NCBI GenBank assembly: GCA_963692955.1
Contig: OY843587.1
Location: forward strand, 2,356,001-2,420,000
Length of the DNA: 64,000 nt
Source of the DNA: UBA5158 sp963692955
GTDB lineage: Bacteria; Pseudomonadota; Gammaproteobacteria; DSM-16500
Reading direction: 5' to 3'
Below are positions 27,053 through 35,644 of the stretch, one piece after another (position 1 is the stretch's first letter; each line of letters begins with the position of its first letter). The position numbers were made by a program, and so were the translations under genes. The notes beneath the pieces are model-generated. The model saw nothing but the letters and a program-made list of their open reading frames with translations, was not told the origin of the DNA and ran no database searches.

Positions 27053-27781
27053 TTAGGTTCTTTTCGGCTTCATTGAAGTATAAGCCGGCTGCTCAATTGG
27101 AATTTTTGTATTCGGACGGCAGCAGCGGGTAAAACTTTTAAAGAAAGCAGCGCCGAAGCTTTCTTCTTCTTGCGGCATCGACCCACCTTGAGTCACTGTC
27201 ATGCTCGAAATAGTCGTGTAGGTGACTTCTAATTTTTTACCCGGCGCAGAAGCTTCCCTGCTCGATGCTGTCGGCGTATTGATTGATAAAGGCGAAGCTT
27301 CTTTGGTGGGTGATGAAGATAAATTTAATGATTTCGTTGATGAGGGCGTAACTATTATGCTAGCAGCGTCATCGAGAAAATCGGATTCTTTCAGGCGCGC
27401 GGCTTGCTGTGTTCTGAATTCTAGCCGACGCGCGGTTTGAATTTTTTCTCGGTATGCTCGTAATAACGTTTTACGCTGTTCAATTTCGTTGGGCTTATAA
27501 ACTTGATTCTTATCTGCATACTTAGTTTTAAAATAGTCGCATGCTTCGGTAAGTCTCGTATCATAGGCGGCTAAATTTTCGCTTATGGGGTTTTTTTCAT
27601 ACGCAGCAGCAGCTTCTTTTAAATTGCGTACGTAGTCTTTCCAACCCTGATTTGATAGCGCTTGCTGTTTAGCGCGTGTCGCGAATTCGCTAGCCAGACT
27701 AGATGTATTAGCGGATTTATCCTCCATGAGTCTGGTGCGCTGTATAATTTCTTTTGCTTTGTCGTTATTAGCTCTAAGCAT
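27053..27781 (-). CDS. Unknown coiled-coil protein inserted between rplI and dnaB
   Basis: Not recognised. 242 aa from the ATG at 27781, which has GAGG 8 bases upstream; an in-frame start at 27835 would lie inside the rplI terminator. Residues 1-130 are charged and helix-rich (AKEIIQRTRLMEDK, ERRK-type heptads). About 130-200 is Ser/Thr/Pro-rich. The end carries FFKSFTRCCRP and a basic tail. No signal peptide. It sits inside an otherwise conserved ribosomal/replication gene order, so it is a lineage-specific insertion. An effector role is possible but unproven. Confidence 0.7.
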   Translation of the reverse strand: MLRANNDKAKEIIQRTRLMEDKSANTSSLASEFATRAKQQALSNQGWKDYVRNLKEAAAAYEKNPISENLAAYDTRLTEACDYFKTKYADKNQVYKPNEIEQRKTLLRAYREKIQTARRLEFRTQQAARLKESDFLDDAASIIVTPSSTKSLNLSSSPTKEASPLSINTPTASSREASAPGKKLEVTYTTISSMTVTQGGSMPQEEESFGAAFFKSFTRCCRPNTKIPIEQPAYTSMKPKRT

Positions 27782-27795
27782 AACTATATCCTCAT

Positions 27796-27830
27796 AAAAA
27801 AAGGCAAATGTGTTAACCACATTCGCCTTT
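27796..27830 (-). terminator. Intrinsic terminator after rplI
   Basis: Reading the minus strand, AAAGGCGAATGTG pairs with CACATTTGCCTTT (one mismatch) around a GTTAA-type loop, followed by a run of T. The rplI stop is 22 bases upstream. Its T-run ends about 15 bases before the next gene, so that gene and dnaB need read-through or an unseen promoter. Confidence 0.8.
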
Positions 27831-27851
27831 GTCACACTCCCTAAAAGCGAA

Positions 27852-28304
27852 TTACGCTTCTGTAATAATACTCAATTTCACCATGGCCACTACATCACTG
27901 TGTAATTCCAACGTGATTTCGTAATCACCCAAATTACGGATGACGCCGTTCGGCAAATCGATTTCACTTTTTTCCACTTCCACACCCGCGGCGGTCACGG
28001 CTTCAGCGATATCACGCGTGCCGATCGAACCGAATAATTTGCCTTCTTCACCGGCTTTACCATGCAGTGTAATCGTGCCTAACGCTTCGATCGCGGCTTT
28101 CTTAGCGAGCGCTGCGTCCAAATGTTGTTTTTCCACTGCTTCTAATTCGGCGCGGCGCGCTTCGAATTTTTTAAGATTCGCGGCGGTGGCGTAAATTGCT
28201 TTACCTTGCGGCACTAAGTAATTACGGCCATAGCCAGGTTTTACGTTAACTTTGTCGCCTAAAGCGCCTAAGTTACGAATTCTTTCAAGTAATAATACTT
28301 CCAT
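27852..28304 (-). CDS. rplI: 50S ribosomal protein L9
   Basis: 150 aa, standard length. The N-terminal rRNA-binding domain has LLERIRNLGALGDKVNVKPG and GYGRNYLVPQGKA; a long connecting helix rich in Ala/Glu and the C-terminal domain follow (GKLFGSIGTRDIAEAV). Part of the rpsF-rpsR-membrane protein-rplI group, ended by a clear terminator. Confidence 0.97.
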   Translation of the reverse strand: MEVLLLERIRNLGALGDKVNVKPGYGRNYLVPQGKAIYATAANLKKFEARRAELEAVEKQHLDAALAKKAAIEALGTITLHGKAGEEGKLFGSIGTRDIAEAVTAAGVEVEKSEIDLPNGVIRNLGDYEITLELHSDVVAMVKLSIITEA

Positions 28305-28328
28305 CTCAAACCTCTTCTAAAAAAATAA

Positions 28329-29264
28329 TTAACTGCCAATTCGCTGTTGCGGAATAAACTTTCGCAAATTAAAAAAAGTATCCACTAACGCCAACACACC
28401 TACTAAAACCATTCCAAACGGTACTAAAAGAATTCCAGCATAAATCAACGTATTCCACAGCCACGCTTTTCTCGTGTTGTTTAAAAATACTTGCAACACA
28501 CTAAAGCCCGCCGCCACGTAAGTGCAAATAATCACGGACGTCATGTCCACAATGATGGGACTGCCCGTGAATAACAGCAACGCGACGATAAAGCTCACGA
28601 TGCCTGCCGCGTAACTCAAACGGATATTGCAAAGTTCTTTGCGCAAGCCGCCGGAATTATAAATCGCCGCTTGCCACCAACGCGCCAACAGCAATTGCAA
28701 CAGCGCCCAAAACACTTCGAACGTCGCTAAGAAACCGGTGGTAAAAGGTTTCAGCGCGCTCACTAAACCCGTCGTCTGTGATTGCATGGCGTTGACATTA
28801 TCGTTAGTCAGATCGCCGGCGGATTTCAACGCATAAGTAAAATAATTAACTAAGTGCGTTTGCCACCAAGTTTGAATGTCGGGATTGACGATATACACGC
28901 CCATCACAAACACTAATCCAAACAACGCCGCGGTTTGTAACAGCAAATTCCAACTACCATATTGACGTAATAAAATTGCAAACACCCACGTCAATATATT
29001 AATAACCGCGTAACACCCTAAAATATCGCCTGAACTAAACGAATCCGCCGGGGGCGCCGGTTCAAAATACGTCGTGACTATTAGTGGAATCAACACCACC
29101 ACTAACAAATAAAATCCCTCTCGCGCCCCGCGCAGCAACGTGATAAATCCCACCATGATCAGGCTGATACTGCCCAACAACGGTATGAATGAAATCACCA
29201 GCGCCGTGCCCCAAGTGTGGAGGCGGCTTCGCAGAATATAATCTGTAAAGCGTTTTAAAAACAT
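28329..29264 (-). CDS. Polytopic membrane protein between rpsR and rplI
   Basis: 311 aa with about eight hydrophobic helices, for example near residues 17-45, 50-65, 85-100 and 108-125. No catalytic motif was recognised. An integral membrane protein at this position, between S18 and L9 genes, is seen in several gammaproteobacteria (DUF2232-like, from memory). Its function is unknown. It is co-oriented with rplI, which starts 24 bases downstream. Confidence 0.8.
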   Translation of the reverse strand: MFLKRFTDYILRSRLHTWGTALVISFIPLLGSISLIMVGFITLLRGAREGFYLLVVVLIPLIVTTYFEPAPPADSFSSGDILGCYAVINILTWVFAILLRQYGSWNLLLQTAALFGLVFVMGVYIVNPDIQTWWQTHLVNYFTYALKSAGDLTNDNVNAMQSQTTGLVSALKPFTTGFLATFEVFWALLQLLLARWWQAAIYNSGGLRKELCNIRLSYAAGIVSFIVALLLFTGSPIIVDMTSVIICTYVAAGFSVLQVFLNNTRKAWLWNTLIYAGILLVPFGMVLVGVLALVDTFFNLRKFIPQQRIGS

Positions 29265-29329
29265 GTTGAACTCACATTCCGCAATCCCTGCGGCCGTTAT
29301 TTATTCTTTCGCAAAAATTTTTTTAAAAA

Positions 29330-29554
29330 TTAATGCTTGTCACAATACGGCAGTAACGCTAAATAACGCGCTAGCTTGATGCAAGTCGCTAATTGGCGTT
29401 GAAAAGGCGCTTTAGTTCCCGTGATGCGGCTCGGCACGATCTTGCCACTTTCAGTCACGAATTTTTTTAACAAGTTAATATCTTTGTAATCGACTTCTTT
29501 AATTTTGTTTGTAGTAAAGTAACAAAACTTTTTACGACGAAAATAGGTAGCCAT
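29330..29554 (-). CDS. rpsR: 30S ribosomal protein S18
   Basis: 74 aa. Typical segments FRRKKFCYFT, DYKDINLLKKFV, GKIVPSRITGTKA and FQRQLATCIKLARYLALLP. It binds S6, whose gene lies 24 bases upstream, and the S6:S18 pair probably controls this operon through the leader at 30009-30058. Confidence 0.97.
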   Translation of the reverse strand: MATYFRRKKFCYFTTNKIKEVDYKDINLLKKFVTESGKIVPSRITGTKAPFQRQLATCIKLARYLALLPYCDKH

Positions 29555-29578
29555 GATTTTACTCCAACACTGCGTTAA

Positions 29579-29998
29579 TTATTTTTCACTCTCAATTTCG
29601 ATGCCCATATCTTCATCCACGGCAGGCTTTTTGTAACGGCCTTTGCTGTCGCCATCGTGGGAAGTATCGCTGCGGTATTCTCTTTCTTTCAGCAACGGCG
29701 ACGGTTCGGTCGAAGAGGTTTTGACATTCAAAATTAAGTTGCGGATGACCGCGTCGTTATAACGGAAGGCATTGCTGATTTCATCAATCGCTTCTTGGTC
29801 GCATTCGATATTCATTAACACGTAATGCGCTTTCAGAATTTTGTCGATAGGATAGGCTAATTGGCGGCGGCCCCAGTCTTCCAGACGGTGCACTTTACCT
29901 TTACGAGTCGTGACGATATTGCTGTAACGCTCAATCATGCCCGGGACTTGCTCGCTTTGATCGGGATGGACTAAAAATATAATTTCATAGTGTTTCAT
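29579..29998 (-). CDS. rpsF: 30S ribosomal protein S6
   Basis: 139 aa. MKHYEIIFLVHPDQSEQ at the start, KVHRLEDWGRRQLAYPI in the middle and YVLMNIECD are diagnostic. The C-terminal tail is acidic (EDMGIEIESEK), as in E. coli S6, which receives added glutamates by RimK. First gene of the operon. Its ribosome site AAGGAG is part of a hairpin in the leader. Confidence 0.97.
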   Translation of the reverse strand: MKHYEIIFLVHPDQSEQVPGMIERYSNIVTTRKGKVHRLEDWGRRQLAYPIDKILKAHYVLMNIECDQEAIDEISNAFRYNDAVIRNLILNVKTSSTEPSPLLKEREYRSDTSHDGDSKGRYKKPAVDEDMGIEIESEK

Positions 29999-30008
29999 GT
30001 AACTTACT

Positions 30009-30058
30009 CTCCTTACGGTTTATACAGCCTGGTCAGCGTTAGCCTTCAAGGCAAGGAG
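30009..30058 (-). promoter_or_regulatory. Putative S6:S18-binding mRNA leader of rpsF-rpsR
   Basis: On the minus strand CTCCTT (30058-30053) pairs with the ribosome site AAGGAG (30014-30009). Immediately inside, GCCT pairs with AGGC, leaving a 3' bulge that ends in ACCGT directly before AAGGAG. A hairpin with a CCG-containing bulge next to the ribosome site is the described autoregulatory motif bound by the S6:S18 complex in many bacteria. The pairing is visible; the binding is inference. Confidence 0.6.
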
Positions 30059-30096
30059 AAAACCATCTATATATAACGGTCTTCGAAAGGTTGCTG

Positions 30097-30125
30097 ATTC
30101 TACGCAAGATCAGGCTTAGTTGCAA
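30097..30125 (-). promoter_or_regulatory. Putative sigma-70 promoter of the rpsF operon
   Basis: Minus strand TTGCAA (30125-30120), 17-base spacer, TAGAAT (30102-30097). The -10 matches 5/6. A transcript from about 30090 would include the whole S6:S18 leader. It lies just downstream of the permease stop. Confidence 0.6.
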
Positions 30126-30175
30126 CTTTGTCCACCGGGAATTTATCGCGAATTAGTAAAATCTTTTTTTATCAG

Positions 30176-31564
30176 CTAATTAGGCGGTTTTTTTAATGCC
30201 GCGGTGAGGTTAAAAACGCCCCAAGGAATGAGGCAGCCCAGCAATATGCCAGTAAAGATAATCGCTTCATACACCAACGCGTTGCCCACCGGAATTTGGC
30301 TAGGCGGGAAAAACCCGATAATTCCCGTCAAAATACAGCTCGCCAGTCCCATCAAACAGACAATCCATAAGCCAGGTTTGCCGCCCGGGATGACAAAAGC
30401 GCGTTTGACGTCGGGAAATTTATAACGCAACCGGATGGCCGCAGCGAAGATCGCGATATACACGATGAAAGACAAAATTGACGTGACCGCCGACAGCGCC
30501 CAAAAGCTGCTGCTGACGCTAGGCATTAACAAGAACACCGAGCAAAGCAGCGTAAAAATGCCACCTTGAATTAACAACACCATGACCGGCACGCCATGCT
30601 TATTGGTTTTCGTCAACGCGGCCGGCAGACACCCATCGCGGCTAGCGGCGAGTAAGCCCTTGCTGGGGCCTAAAATCCAAGCGTTGACGCCGCCTAACGC
30701 GCCGCACACCATGAGCAAAGCAATCCACGGCGTTAACCAATCTAAATGGAAGGATTTAAAAAACACGTCGAACGCTTGCAACAGTCCCGAGATAATATTC
30801 AATTGCTGCGCCGGCACGACTAGCGCGATCGCCAACGAAGAAAAAATCAGCGTCGCTAAAATAATAACGCCCGACCAAGCGGCGGCGCGCGGATAATCGC
30901 GCTGTGGGTTTTTCACTTCCGCGGCATGCGAAGCCGACATTTCCATCCCCGCTAACCCAAACATCAGCCCGGATAATAAAACCAAATGATTAATGCTGCC
31001 GGTGTGGGGAATAAATCCCGCCCAACTAAAATCGACGTGAATAGGATTGCCTTTGATGATCCATATCACGCCCAGTGCAGTAATTAATAACATCGGTAAC
31101 AGCGTGCCAAAAATAGCGGAAATAGTGCTGAAAAAACTCGAGGTTTCCATGCCAAAAAAATTCACCAGCGTCGAGCCCCAGAAGAACACGGTGATGATAC
31201 TTAGCATATAAGTTTTATCATTGATTAAATCGGGATTAATGCAATACGCGAGAGTCGCCGCGATAAATGACATGATAGTTGGGTACCAGCAGATATTATA
31301 AAACCATTGCAACCAAATCGTCATGAACCCAATTTTTCTCCCAAACGCTTCCCGCACCCACACATATATGCCCCCCGTCTCCGGCCACCCCGTCGCCAAC
31401 TCCGCGGACACTAACGCCACCGGCATAAAAAAAGTAAGCGCGGCCGCGAGATAATAAAACACGAGAGAAAACCCATATTCCGCGCCCATCGGCAACGTGC
31501 GCAAACTGTCGATGGCGATGACATTGATCATGACTAAACTAACAACGCTAAGGGATTTTTTCAT
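30176..31564 (-). CDS. APC-family amino-acid permease/antiporter
   Basis: 462 aa with about 12 membrane helices. The first helices carry the APC-family ligand motif region (MINVIAIDSLRTLPMGAEYG) and GWPETGGIYVWVREAFG, which resembles the glutamate/GABA-antiporter branch (YjeM/GadC-like). AGMEMSASHAAEVKNPQRDY is the cytoplasmic loop typical of that branch. The substrate cannot be fixed from sequence. It is transcribed alone, toward the rpsF promoter. Confidence 0.87.
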   Translation of the reverse strand: MKKSLSVVSLVMINVIAIDSLRTLPMGAEYGFSLVFYYLAAALTFFMPVALVSAELATGWPETGGIYVWVREAFGRKIGFMTIWLQWFYNICWYPTIMSFIAATLAYCINPDLINDKTYMLSIITVFFWGSTLVNFFGMETSSFFSTISAIFGTLLPMLLITALGVIWIIKGNPIHVDFSWAGFIPHTGSINHLVLLSGLMFGLAGMEMSASHAAEVKNPQRDYPRAAAWSGVIILATLIFSSLAIALVVPAQQLNIISGLLQAFDVFFKSFHLDWLTPWIALLMVCGALGGVNAWILGPSKGLLAASRDGCLPAALTKTNKHGVPVMVLLIQGGIFTLLCSVFLLMPSVSSSFWALSAVTSILSFIVYIAIFAAAIRLRYKFPDVKRAFVIPGGKPGLWIVCLMGLASCILTGIIGFFPPSQIPVGNALVYEAIIFTGILLGCLIPWGVFNLTAALKKPPN

Positions 31565-31775
31565 GTGAGGCTCATCATTAAGTGGAAAAAGACAACAGGA
31601 ATAGAGTTTTAATGATGATGGTGATGATGGCTAAGGAAGCGCATCGGCTGCTGATTTTTTTGAAAAAGCCAAGTTTTCATGGTGTGATCTACTCGTGAAT
31701 TAGCCGCTACTATAAGCTAATCCCCCCGAGAAAAAAAGCCAGCCTAGCCAAATTTCCGGATTTTCACATATCGCC

Positions 31776-31804
31776 TTGACACTTTTCCGAAAAACTTTGA
31801 GAAT
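31776..31804 (+). promoter_or_regulatory. Promoter of tRNA-Met
   Basis: A perfect TTGACA (31776-31781), 17-base spacer and GAGAAT (31799-31804), 18 bases before the tRNA 5' end. It lies on the chromosomal side of the integration point, so tRNA transcription is unaffected by the inserted elements. Confidence 0.6.
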
Positions 31805-31822
31805 GGGCGTCCCCAAATATAT

Positions 31823-31896
31823 GGCTATGTAGCTCAGCTGGTTAGAGCGCGGCACTCATAATGCTGAGGTCGGTGGTTCGAGTCCACCCATAGCCA
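31823..31896 (+). tRNA. tRNA-Met (CAT), elongator type
   Basis: 74 nt. The acceptor stem GGCTATG pairs with CATAGCC, the D-arm has AGCTCAGCTGGTTAGAGC and the T-arm GGTGGTTCGAGTCCACC. The anticodon CAT is at 31857-31859 in loop CTCATAA. The body resembles the E. coli elongator Met tRNA rather than the initiator or the CAT-Ile2 tRNA. The 3' CCA is not encoded. The anticodon loop to 3' end is repeated twice more downstream, marking it as an integration site. Confidence 0.95.
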
Positions 31897-31900
31897 CTTG
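31852..31900 (+). repeat. att core copy 1 (attL, in tRNA-Met)
   Basis: The left copy covers the anticodon stem-loop through the tRNA 3' end plus CTTG. It matches copy 2 for 49 bases and, shifted by three bases and extending further right (31855-31907), matches copy 3 for 53 bases. Confidence 0.9.
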
Positions 31901-31947
31901 AATTTTCATATCTTAATTAGATCGTGTTGTTTCTAGTATATTTCCCA

Positions 31948-31967
31948 GGGTGCATATGGGGTGCATA
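31948..31967. repeat. Paired integrase arm-type repeats, left end of element A
   Basis: GGGTGCATA occurs at 31948-31956 and again at 31959-31967, 11 bases apart, beginning 48 bases after the att core. Similar pairs lie near att copies 2 and 3. Spaced repeats of this kind are the usual arm-type binding sites of P4-like integrases. Confidence 0.6.
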
Positions 31968-32012
31968 AGAGAAAATCACTTGAGTTTGTTAACCAAAGAT
32001 CATGTATATATA

Positions 32013-32681
32013 CTACAATGCTTTTAGCTTTAAATTAATCTTAATAAATGCATCATCAATAAGCTTTCTAACTTTCTCACTTATTTCATCATCTTCAGCA
32101 CCACGTTTGAACATGTACTTCTTACAGTGAGCTAAATTAGCTTTATCTAGAATTTCTTTTTTAGCAGCATGATCACAATAGAGATCGGCACTGGCAATAT
32201 AATCTAGAATTAAACTATAAACATGCTGTTCCTCATTATCTAAAAAATCCTTTTCCAATGTAAGTTCAATAATTTTATAAAAATTGATTGCATCCAATAA
32301 CTCATCGTAAGTATCCCATAGCCTTTTATAGTAACTTTTATAATTATTTATTATTACTGGATAAACCTCTTCGCTCAGAGAACTAAATTGGTTAATTATT
32401 TTTAATCTTACATTTTGATATTCAGTTTTGAAATTTAGTAACTTAAGTTTTATATTGATAAGAGCACGATATTTATCACTCCCTCTAATCTCGTCCTTCC
32501 ATTGTTTTAATCCTATATAGGCAAATATTGCTAAAACACTCGTTGCAATAGCAGTAATACACGAAATTACTGAGTCGAAAATGGAATTATTTAAAAATAA
32601 AAACAGAACCAATCCTAACAAAAAAATAATTATAATAGTGGCAATCCAGCAAGGCCATTTTGTTCTAATTGAACATTCCAT
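32013..32681 (-). CDS. Membrane-anchored helical protein of unknown function
   Basis: 222 aa. Two hydrophobic helices (about residues 10-30 and 37-57) precede a cytosolic helical domain. The junction AYIGLKQWKDEIRG, a membrane helix then Trp/Lys and RG, is common in uncharacterised proteins of accessory islands. There is no catalytic motif. AGGGAAG lies about 8 bases before the ATG. AT-rich codon use contrasts with the flanking backbone. First gene inside element A. Confidence 0.65.
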   Translation of the reverse strand: MECSIRTKWPCWIATIIIIFLLGLVLFLFLNNSIFDSVISCITAIATSVLAIFAYIGLKQWKDEIRGSDKYRALINIKLKLLNFKTEYQNVRLKIINQFSSLSEEVYPVIINNYKSYYKRLWDTYDELLDAINFYKIIELTLEKDFLDNEEQHVYSLILDYIASADLYCDHAAKKEILDKANLAHCKKYMFKRGAEDDEISEKVRKLIDDAFIKINLKLKAL

Positions 32682-33024
32682 AGTTATCGCTTCCCTGACA
32701 GGTATTTATAGATATTCTCCCAAATATTGATACCGTACAATATAAATCACAATAACATGAGAGTAAAAATATGGATATCACTCATACAGCAAGATAAAGA
32801 GGTGGGCTACTATCTCGATAACTATTTCTTTTAAAATAATTTTTTGCAGGACTTTGATAAAACACTGCGGACATTTTCGGACAACTTATCATTGCAAACA
32901 AGTTGCTAATCTTATGTAGACAACTTGCAGTTTTTTGGTAAATGCTATGTAATAGTTTTGAGATAATTTTAAAGAGGACAACAACTGGAGGACATAAAGC
33001 TATTACCACTAAGGTACCAATCTA
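32682..33024. other. Intergenic region with inverted repeats upstream of the RHH gene
   Basis: No convincing gene. It holds CAAGTTG (32899-32905) and its mirror CAACTTG (32921-32927), the latter followed by CAG and a T-run. A further GACAACTT half-site is at 32879-32886 and a GGACAACAAC near 32980. This cluster directly before a ribbon-helix-helix gene could be its operator, a terminator, or an origin of transfer. Confidence 0.45.
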
Positions 33025-33489
33025 ATGCGACTTAAAAAATATGAAATCAGAATGTCTGTCTCCAAAAATCTTCATGACCGCATCTCCCAAGAAGCAAAAT
33101 ATCGAGACACAAAGATGGCAAACATTGCCAGAGAGCGACTAGCTAAATATTATTTTCAGGATGAAAGAATTGCCAAACCACTCGAAACAACAAATACCCA
33201 ACAAGAAAACTACACCAATAAAACTTCAACACAAACTATGGAAACAGAAAAAAAATTATTTTCTGGCATTACCAGAATTGAAAAACAATTTGAATTAGTT
33301 CAAGAACAAATGGAATTTGTTGTAATAATGCTTGACCGATTTTACTTTGACATAATGAAGTTTTTACCCAACATACCCGAAGAACTTAGTTTAGCCGCTG
33401 TTTCAATTGCACATCAAAGACATATTGGCTGGTTAGAAACGATTAAACAGATATTAGAAAAAAACAGTTCATACAACAAAACTATCTAA
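33025..33489 (+). CDS. Ribbon-helix-helix-like DNA-binding protein
   Basis: 154 aa. The N-terminal 45 residues fit a CopG/MetJ-type fold: a strand (YEIRMSVSKN), then helices DRISQEAKYRDT and ANIARERLAKYYF. A polar linker and a helical C-terminal part follow. RHH proteins in mobile elements often act as relaxosome accessory factors or autorepressors. The repeats just upstream fit either role. No relaxase is seen in the element. Its 3' end overlaps the convergent neighbour by 8 bases. Confidence 0.6.
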   Translation: MRLKKYEIRMSVSKNLHDRISQEAKYRDTKMANIARERLAKYYFQDERIAKPLETTNTQQENYTNKTSTQTMETEKKLFSGITRIEKQFELVQEQMEFVVIMLDRFYFDIMKFLPNIPEELSLAAVSIAHQRHIGWLETIKQILEKNSSYNKTI

Positions 33490-34069
33490 CTTTAGGCCTA
33501 GTGGGAGAAGGTAAATCAGCTTGGGTAGCAATCTCAGAGGAAGGGTGGCGATTCTGGGTAATAGCATGTAAAGCTTTAATGGCTTTTTCTATTTGCTCAT
33601 CAGGTAATTGTGCAAACATTTTTTCTAGGCTTGTCTGATCTCGATTAAAAACATTGAGAGCTTGCTTTAGCTCATTATCAAGTTCACTGGTTTTTTGCTT
33701 TTCTAACATTTCTTCATACTCAGGGTGAGAGTTCATGTAATCACTTATAGCAGTTGATGATGCTTGCTCAACAAGAGTTCTCATTGTTTGCTCAGGATTT
33801 TCAACCTCTACTGTACGCAAGAAATGCTTAGGATTTTGAAGCATATTTTTGATAGAGTTCGGAAGATCTTGGTAACTAGGCCCATTAATAGCAAAAGAAT
33901 TTTTTATAATTTCCTGTAACAACTTAATGCGAGATGCATCTTTGGAAATCCAAATCGATATAGGCGCTTTAATCATATTTTGAATAATATCTAATCGGCC
34001 TTCCAGATCAATTGCATCTGAATGACTTTTGTATTCTTTTGATCCAAATAAATTATTTCGATTATCCAT
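33482..34069 (-). CDS. Unknown helical island protein
   Basis: Not recognised. 195 aa, soluble and helix-rich, with no signal peptide. Features include SHPEYEEMLEKQKTSELDNE and a Pro-rich end SPTRPKVR. It runs divergently from the next gene with a 162-base shared AT-rich region. Its first four residues, MDNR, are also those of that divergent neighbour, but no wider similarity was seen. Confidence 0.55.
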   Translation of the reverse strand: MDNRNNLFGSKEYKSHSDAIDLEGRLDIIQNMIKAPISIWISKDASRIKLLQEIIKNSFAINGPSYQDLPNSIKNMLQNPKHFLRTVEVENPEQTMRTLVEQASSTAISDYMNSHPEYEEMLEKQKTSELDNELKQALNVFNRDQTSLEKMFAQLPDEQIEKAIKALHAITQNRHPSSEIATQADLPSPTRPKVR

Positions 34070-34231
34070 TTTTCACCAGCCGAAATTTATAAATAATTGA
34101 TTGTATAAAAATTAGTCTTATTGTATCATAAAATTATATTTTTATCTAACTGACTTAATTCAGAATAGCTTCATGGCATTAACAGCATGATTTAAATAAC
34201 TATTTAAATTAAAACACTAAAAGGCGGCTTT

Positions 34232-35590
34232 ATGGATAATCGAGGCTTTATTAATAACAATCCTCTCAATGCTGCCATTATCACACCCTTAGCCGTTCAC
34301 AAAGCATTTGTTCATTTAACTAATTATTACTATACGAATGCCTTTGGAAATATAGCGGAAAACCCGAATTTAAAAGCAAGGGAAGAAATTATTAATACTA
34401 TGTTCCCCGAAATGGTTAAAGATTATGTTGATTCTTTAATCCCTCACGCAAGCTCAGCAAATAATCTCTATAAAATTTCAAATGTGAACGACGCAAAAAG
34501 CGAAAGAGATATACGAGAGTCTATTAATAATATTGGCAAGATAATTAATTTTACCACCTTACCGACAGATGCCTGCGGTCATTCTGCTAATGATACTTCT
34601 CGACTTTTTCTTGGAAATGAGGGCAAACAATTAGTCTACAATTTAGAAAATTCGCCTTCATTTAATAGATTTGAAAATGTGGATAATACGCTTCTGGGTG
34701 AAGTTATATCATTTGATTCACCTGTGTTAATTAGAATAGAAATAAAACGAGTACAGGGTGAAACCGAAATTGGAACACACTCTTATTGTGTCTTAGTAGC
34801 AGAAGAAAAAAATGAATTAGGCATTTCTACGTATCAAGCTTACTCGGGACAGTACGCTTTAGCTGAATGGTTTAATGATCCAAAATTTAAAATTCAACCT
34901 GTAAATTTTGAAAATTATATTAAACAACTTGAAAGTTTAATTTCAGATAACGAATCAATAAGAAAGAAAGCCTATGGAGAACTTTATAGATTAACGGGGT
35001 CGGAAGATGAAGTCCCTACAAAACAACCATTACGCATATATTATAAAATGCTGCCTGTAAATTTGTTGGTGGCACTTGATAACATTAATACCAACATGGA
35101 AATCGCTCTAAAAATAGAAAAAGAAATAAATACAAATAATAATGGTCTACATATGACGCCAATTGAATATATGAAAAATATATGTTGGGAAAGCTTAACT
35201 GAGTATCCTGCAGATATAATCAGAAATATAAGAAATGTTGTTGAGGCATATCAAGCAGAAATGCAAATGAATGATGATAGATTTACTAGGCTTAGGTTAT
35301 CGCAGATTTCAAGTGTTACACCATCAAATCGTGAGACAAATATTGAAACAAATATAGTAACCGGTGATAAGAAAGATGAGACTATAGAGATCCCGCCAGA
35401 GGAGCATCAAAATAGAAATCATCCAACCTCTCCTCCAGATGAATGGAAACGATTTCATGAAAGACATCCCAATCTCACTTCATCGAGCACATCGACTAGC
35501 GCTACTCCTTCTGAACCGGCAAGTTCACCCGCAATCGAAAGTGAGCAGGGCGAAGAAAATAATAAAGATTCATCTTCTCCTCATCCATAG
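34232..35590 (+). CDS. Unknown island protein, possible papain-like effector
   Basis: 452 aa. No close family recognised. The part up to about residue 350 looks globular; about 355-452 is low-complexity Ser/Thr/Pro/Glu. A possible papain-like arrangement is visible: Cys 115 in PTDACGHSAN at the start of a helix, His 183 in EIGTHSYCVLVAEE on a strand, and a following strand with AYSGQYALAEWF. This order occurs in several toxin and effector cysteine proteases or deamidases, but the match is by eye and weak. AAAAGG precedes the ATG. It could be a secreted effector or toxin. Confidence 0.6.
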   Translation: MDNRGFINNNPLNAAIITPLAVHKAFVHLTNYYYTNAFGNIAENPNLKAREEIINTMFPEMVKDYVDSLIPHASSANNLYKISNVNDAKSERDIRESINNIGKIINFTTLPTDACGHSANDTSRLFLGNEGKQLVYNLENSPSFNRFENVDNTLLGEVISFDSPVLIRIEIKRVQGETEIGTHSYCVLVAEEKNELGISTYQAYSGQYALAEWFNDPKFKIQPVNFENYIKQLESLISDNESIRKKAYGELYRLTGSEDEVPTKQPLRIYYKMLPVNLLVALDNINTNMEIALKIEKEINTNNNGLHMTPIEYMKNICWESLTEYPADIIRNIRNVVEAYQAEMQMNDDRFTRLRLSQISSVTPSNRETNIETNIVTGDKKDETIEIPPEEHQNRNHPTSPPDEWKRFHERHPNLTSSSTSTSATPSEPASSPAIESEQGEENNKDSSSPHP

Positions 35591-35644
35591 CAAACAATTG
35601 AATTGGTCAGACTCTCGTTTGTTCACTCCATCTCTGATAGCAAT

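Noticed and set aside
32757..32834. 25-codon frame starting MRVKIWISL
   Set aside because: Short, no good ribosome site and no recognisable feature.
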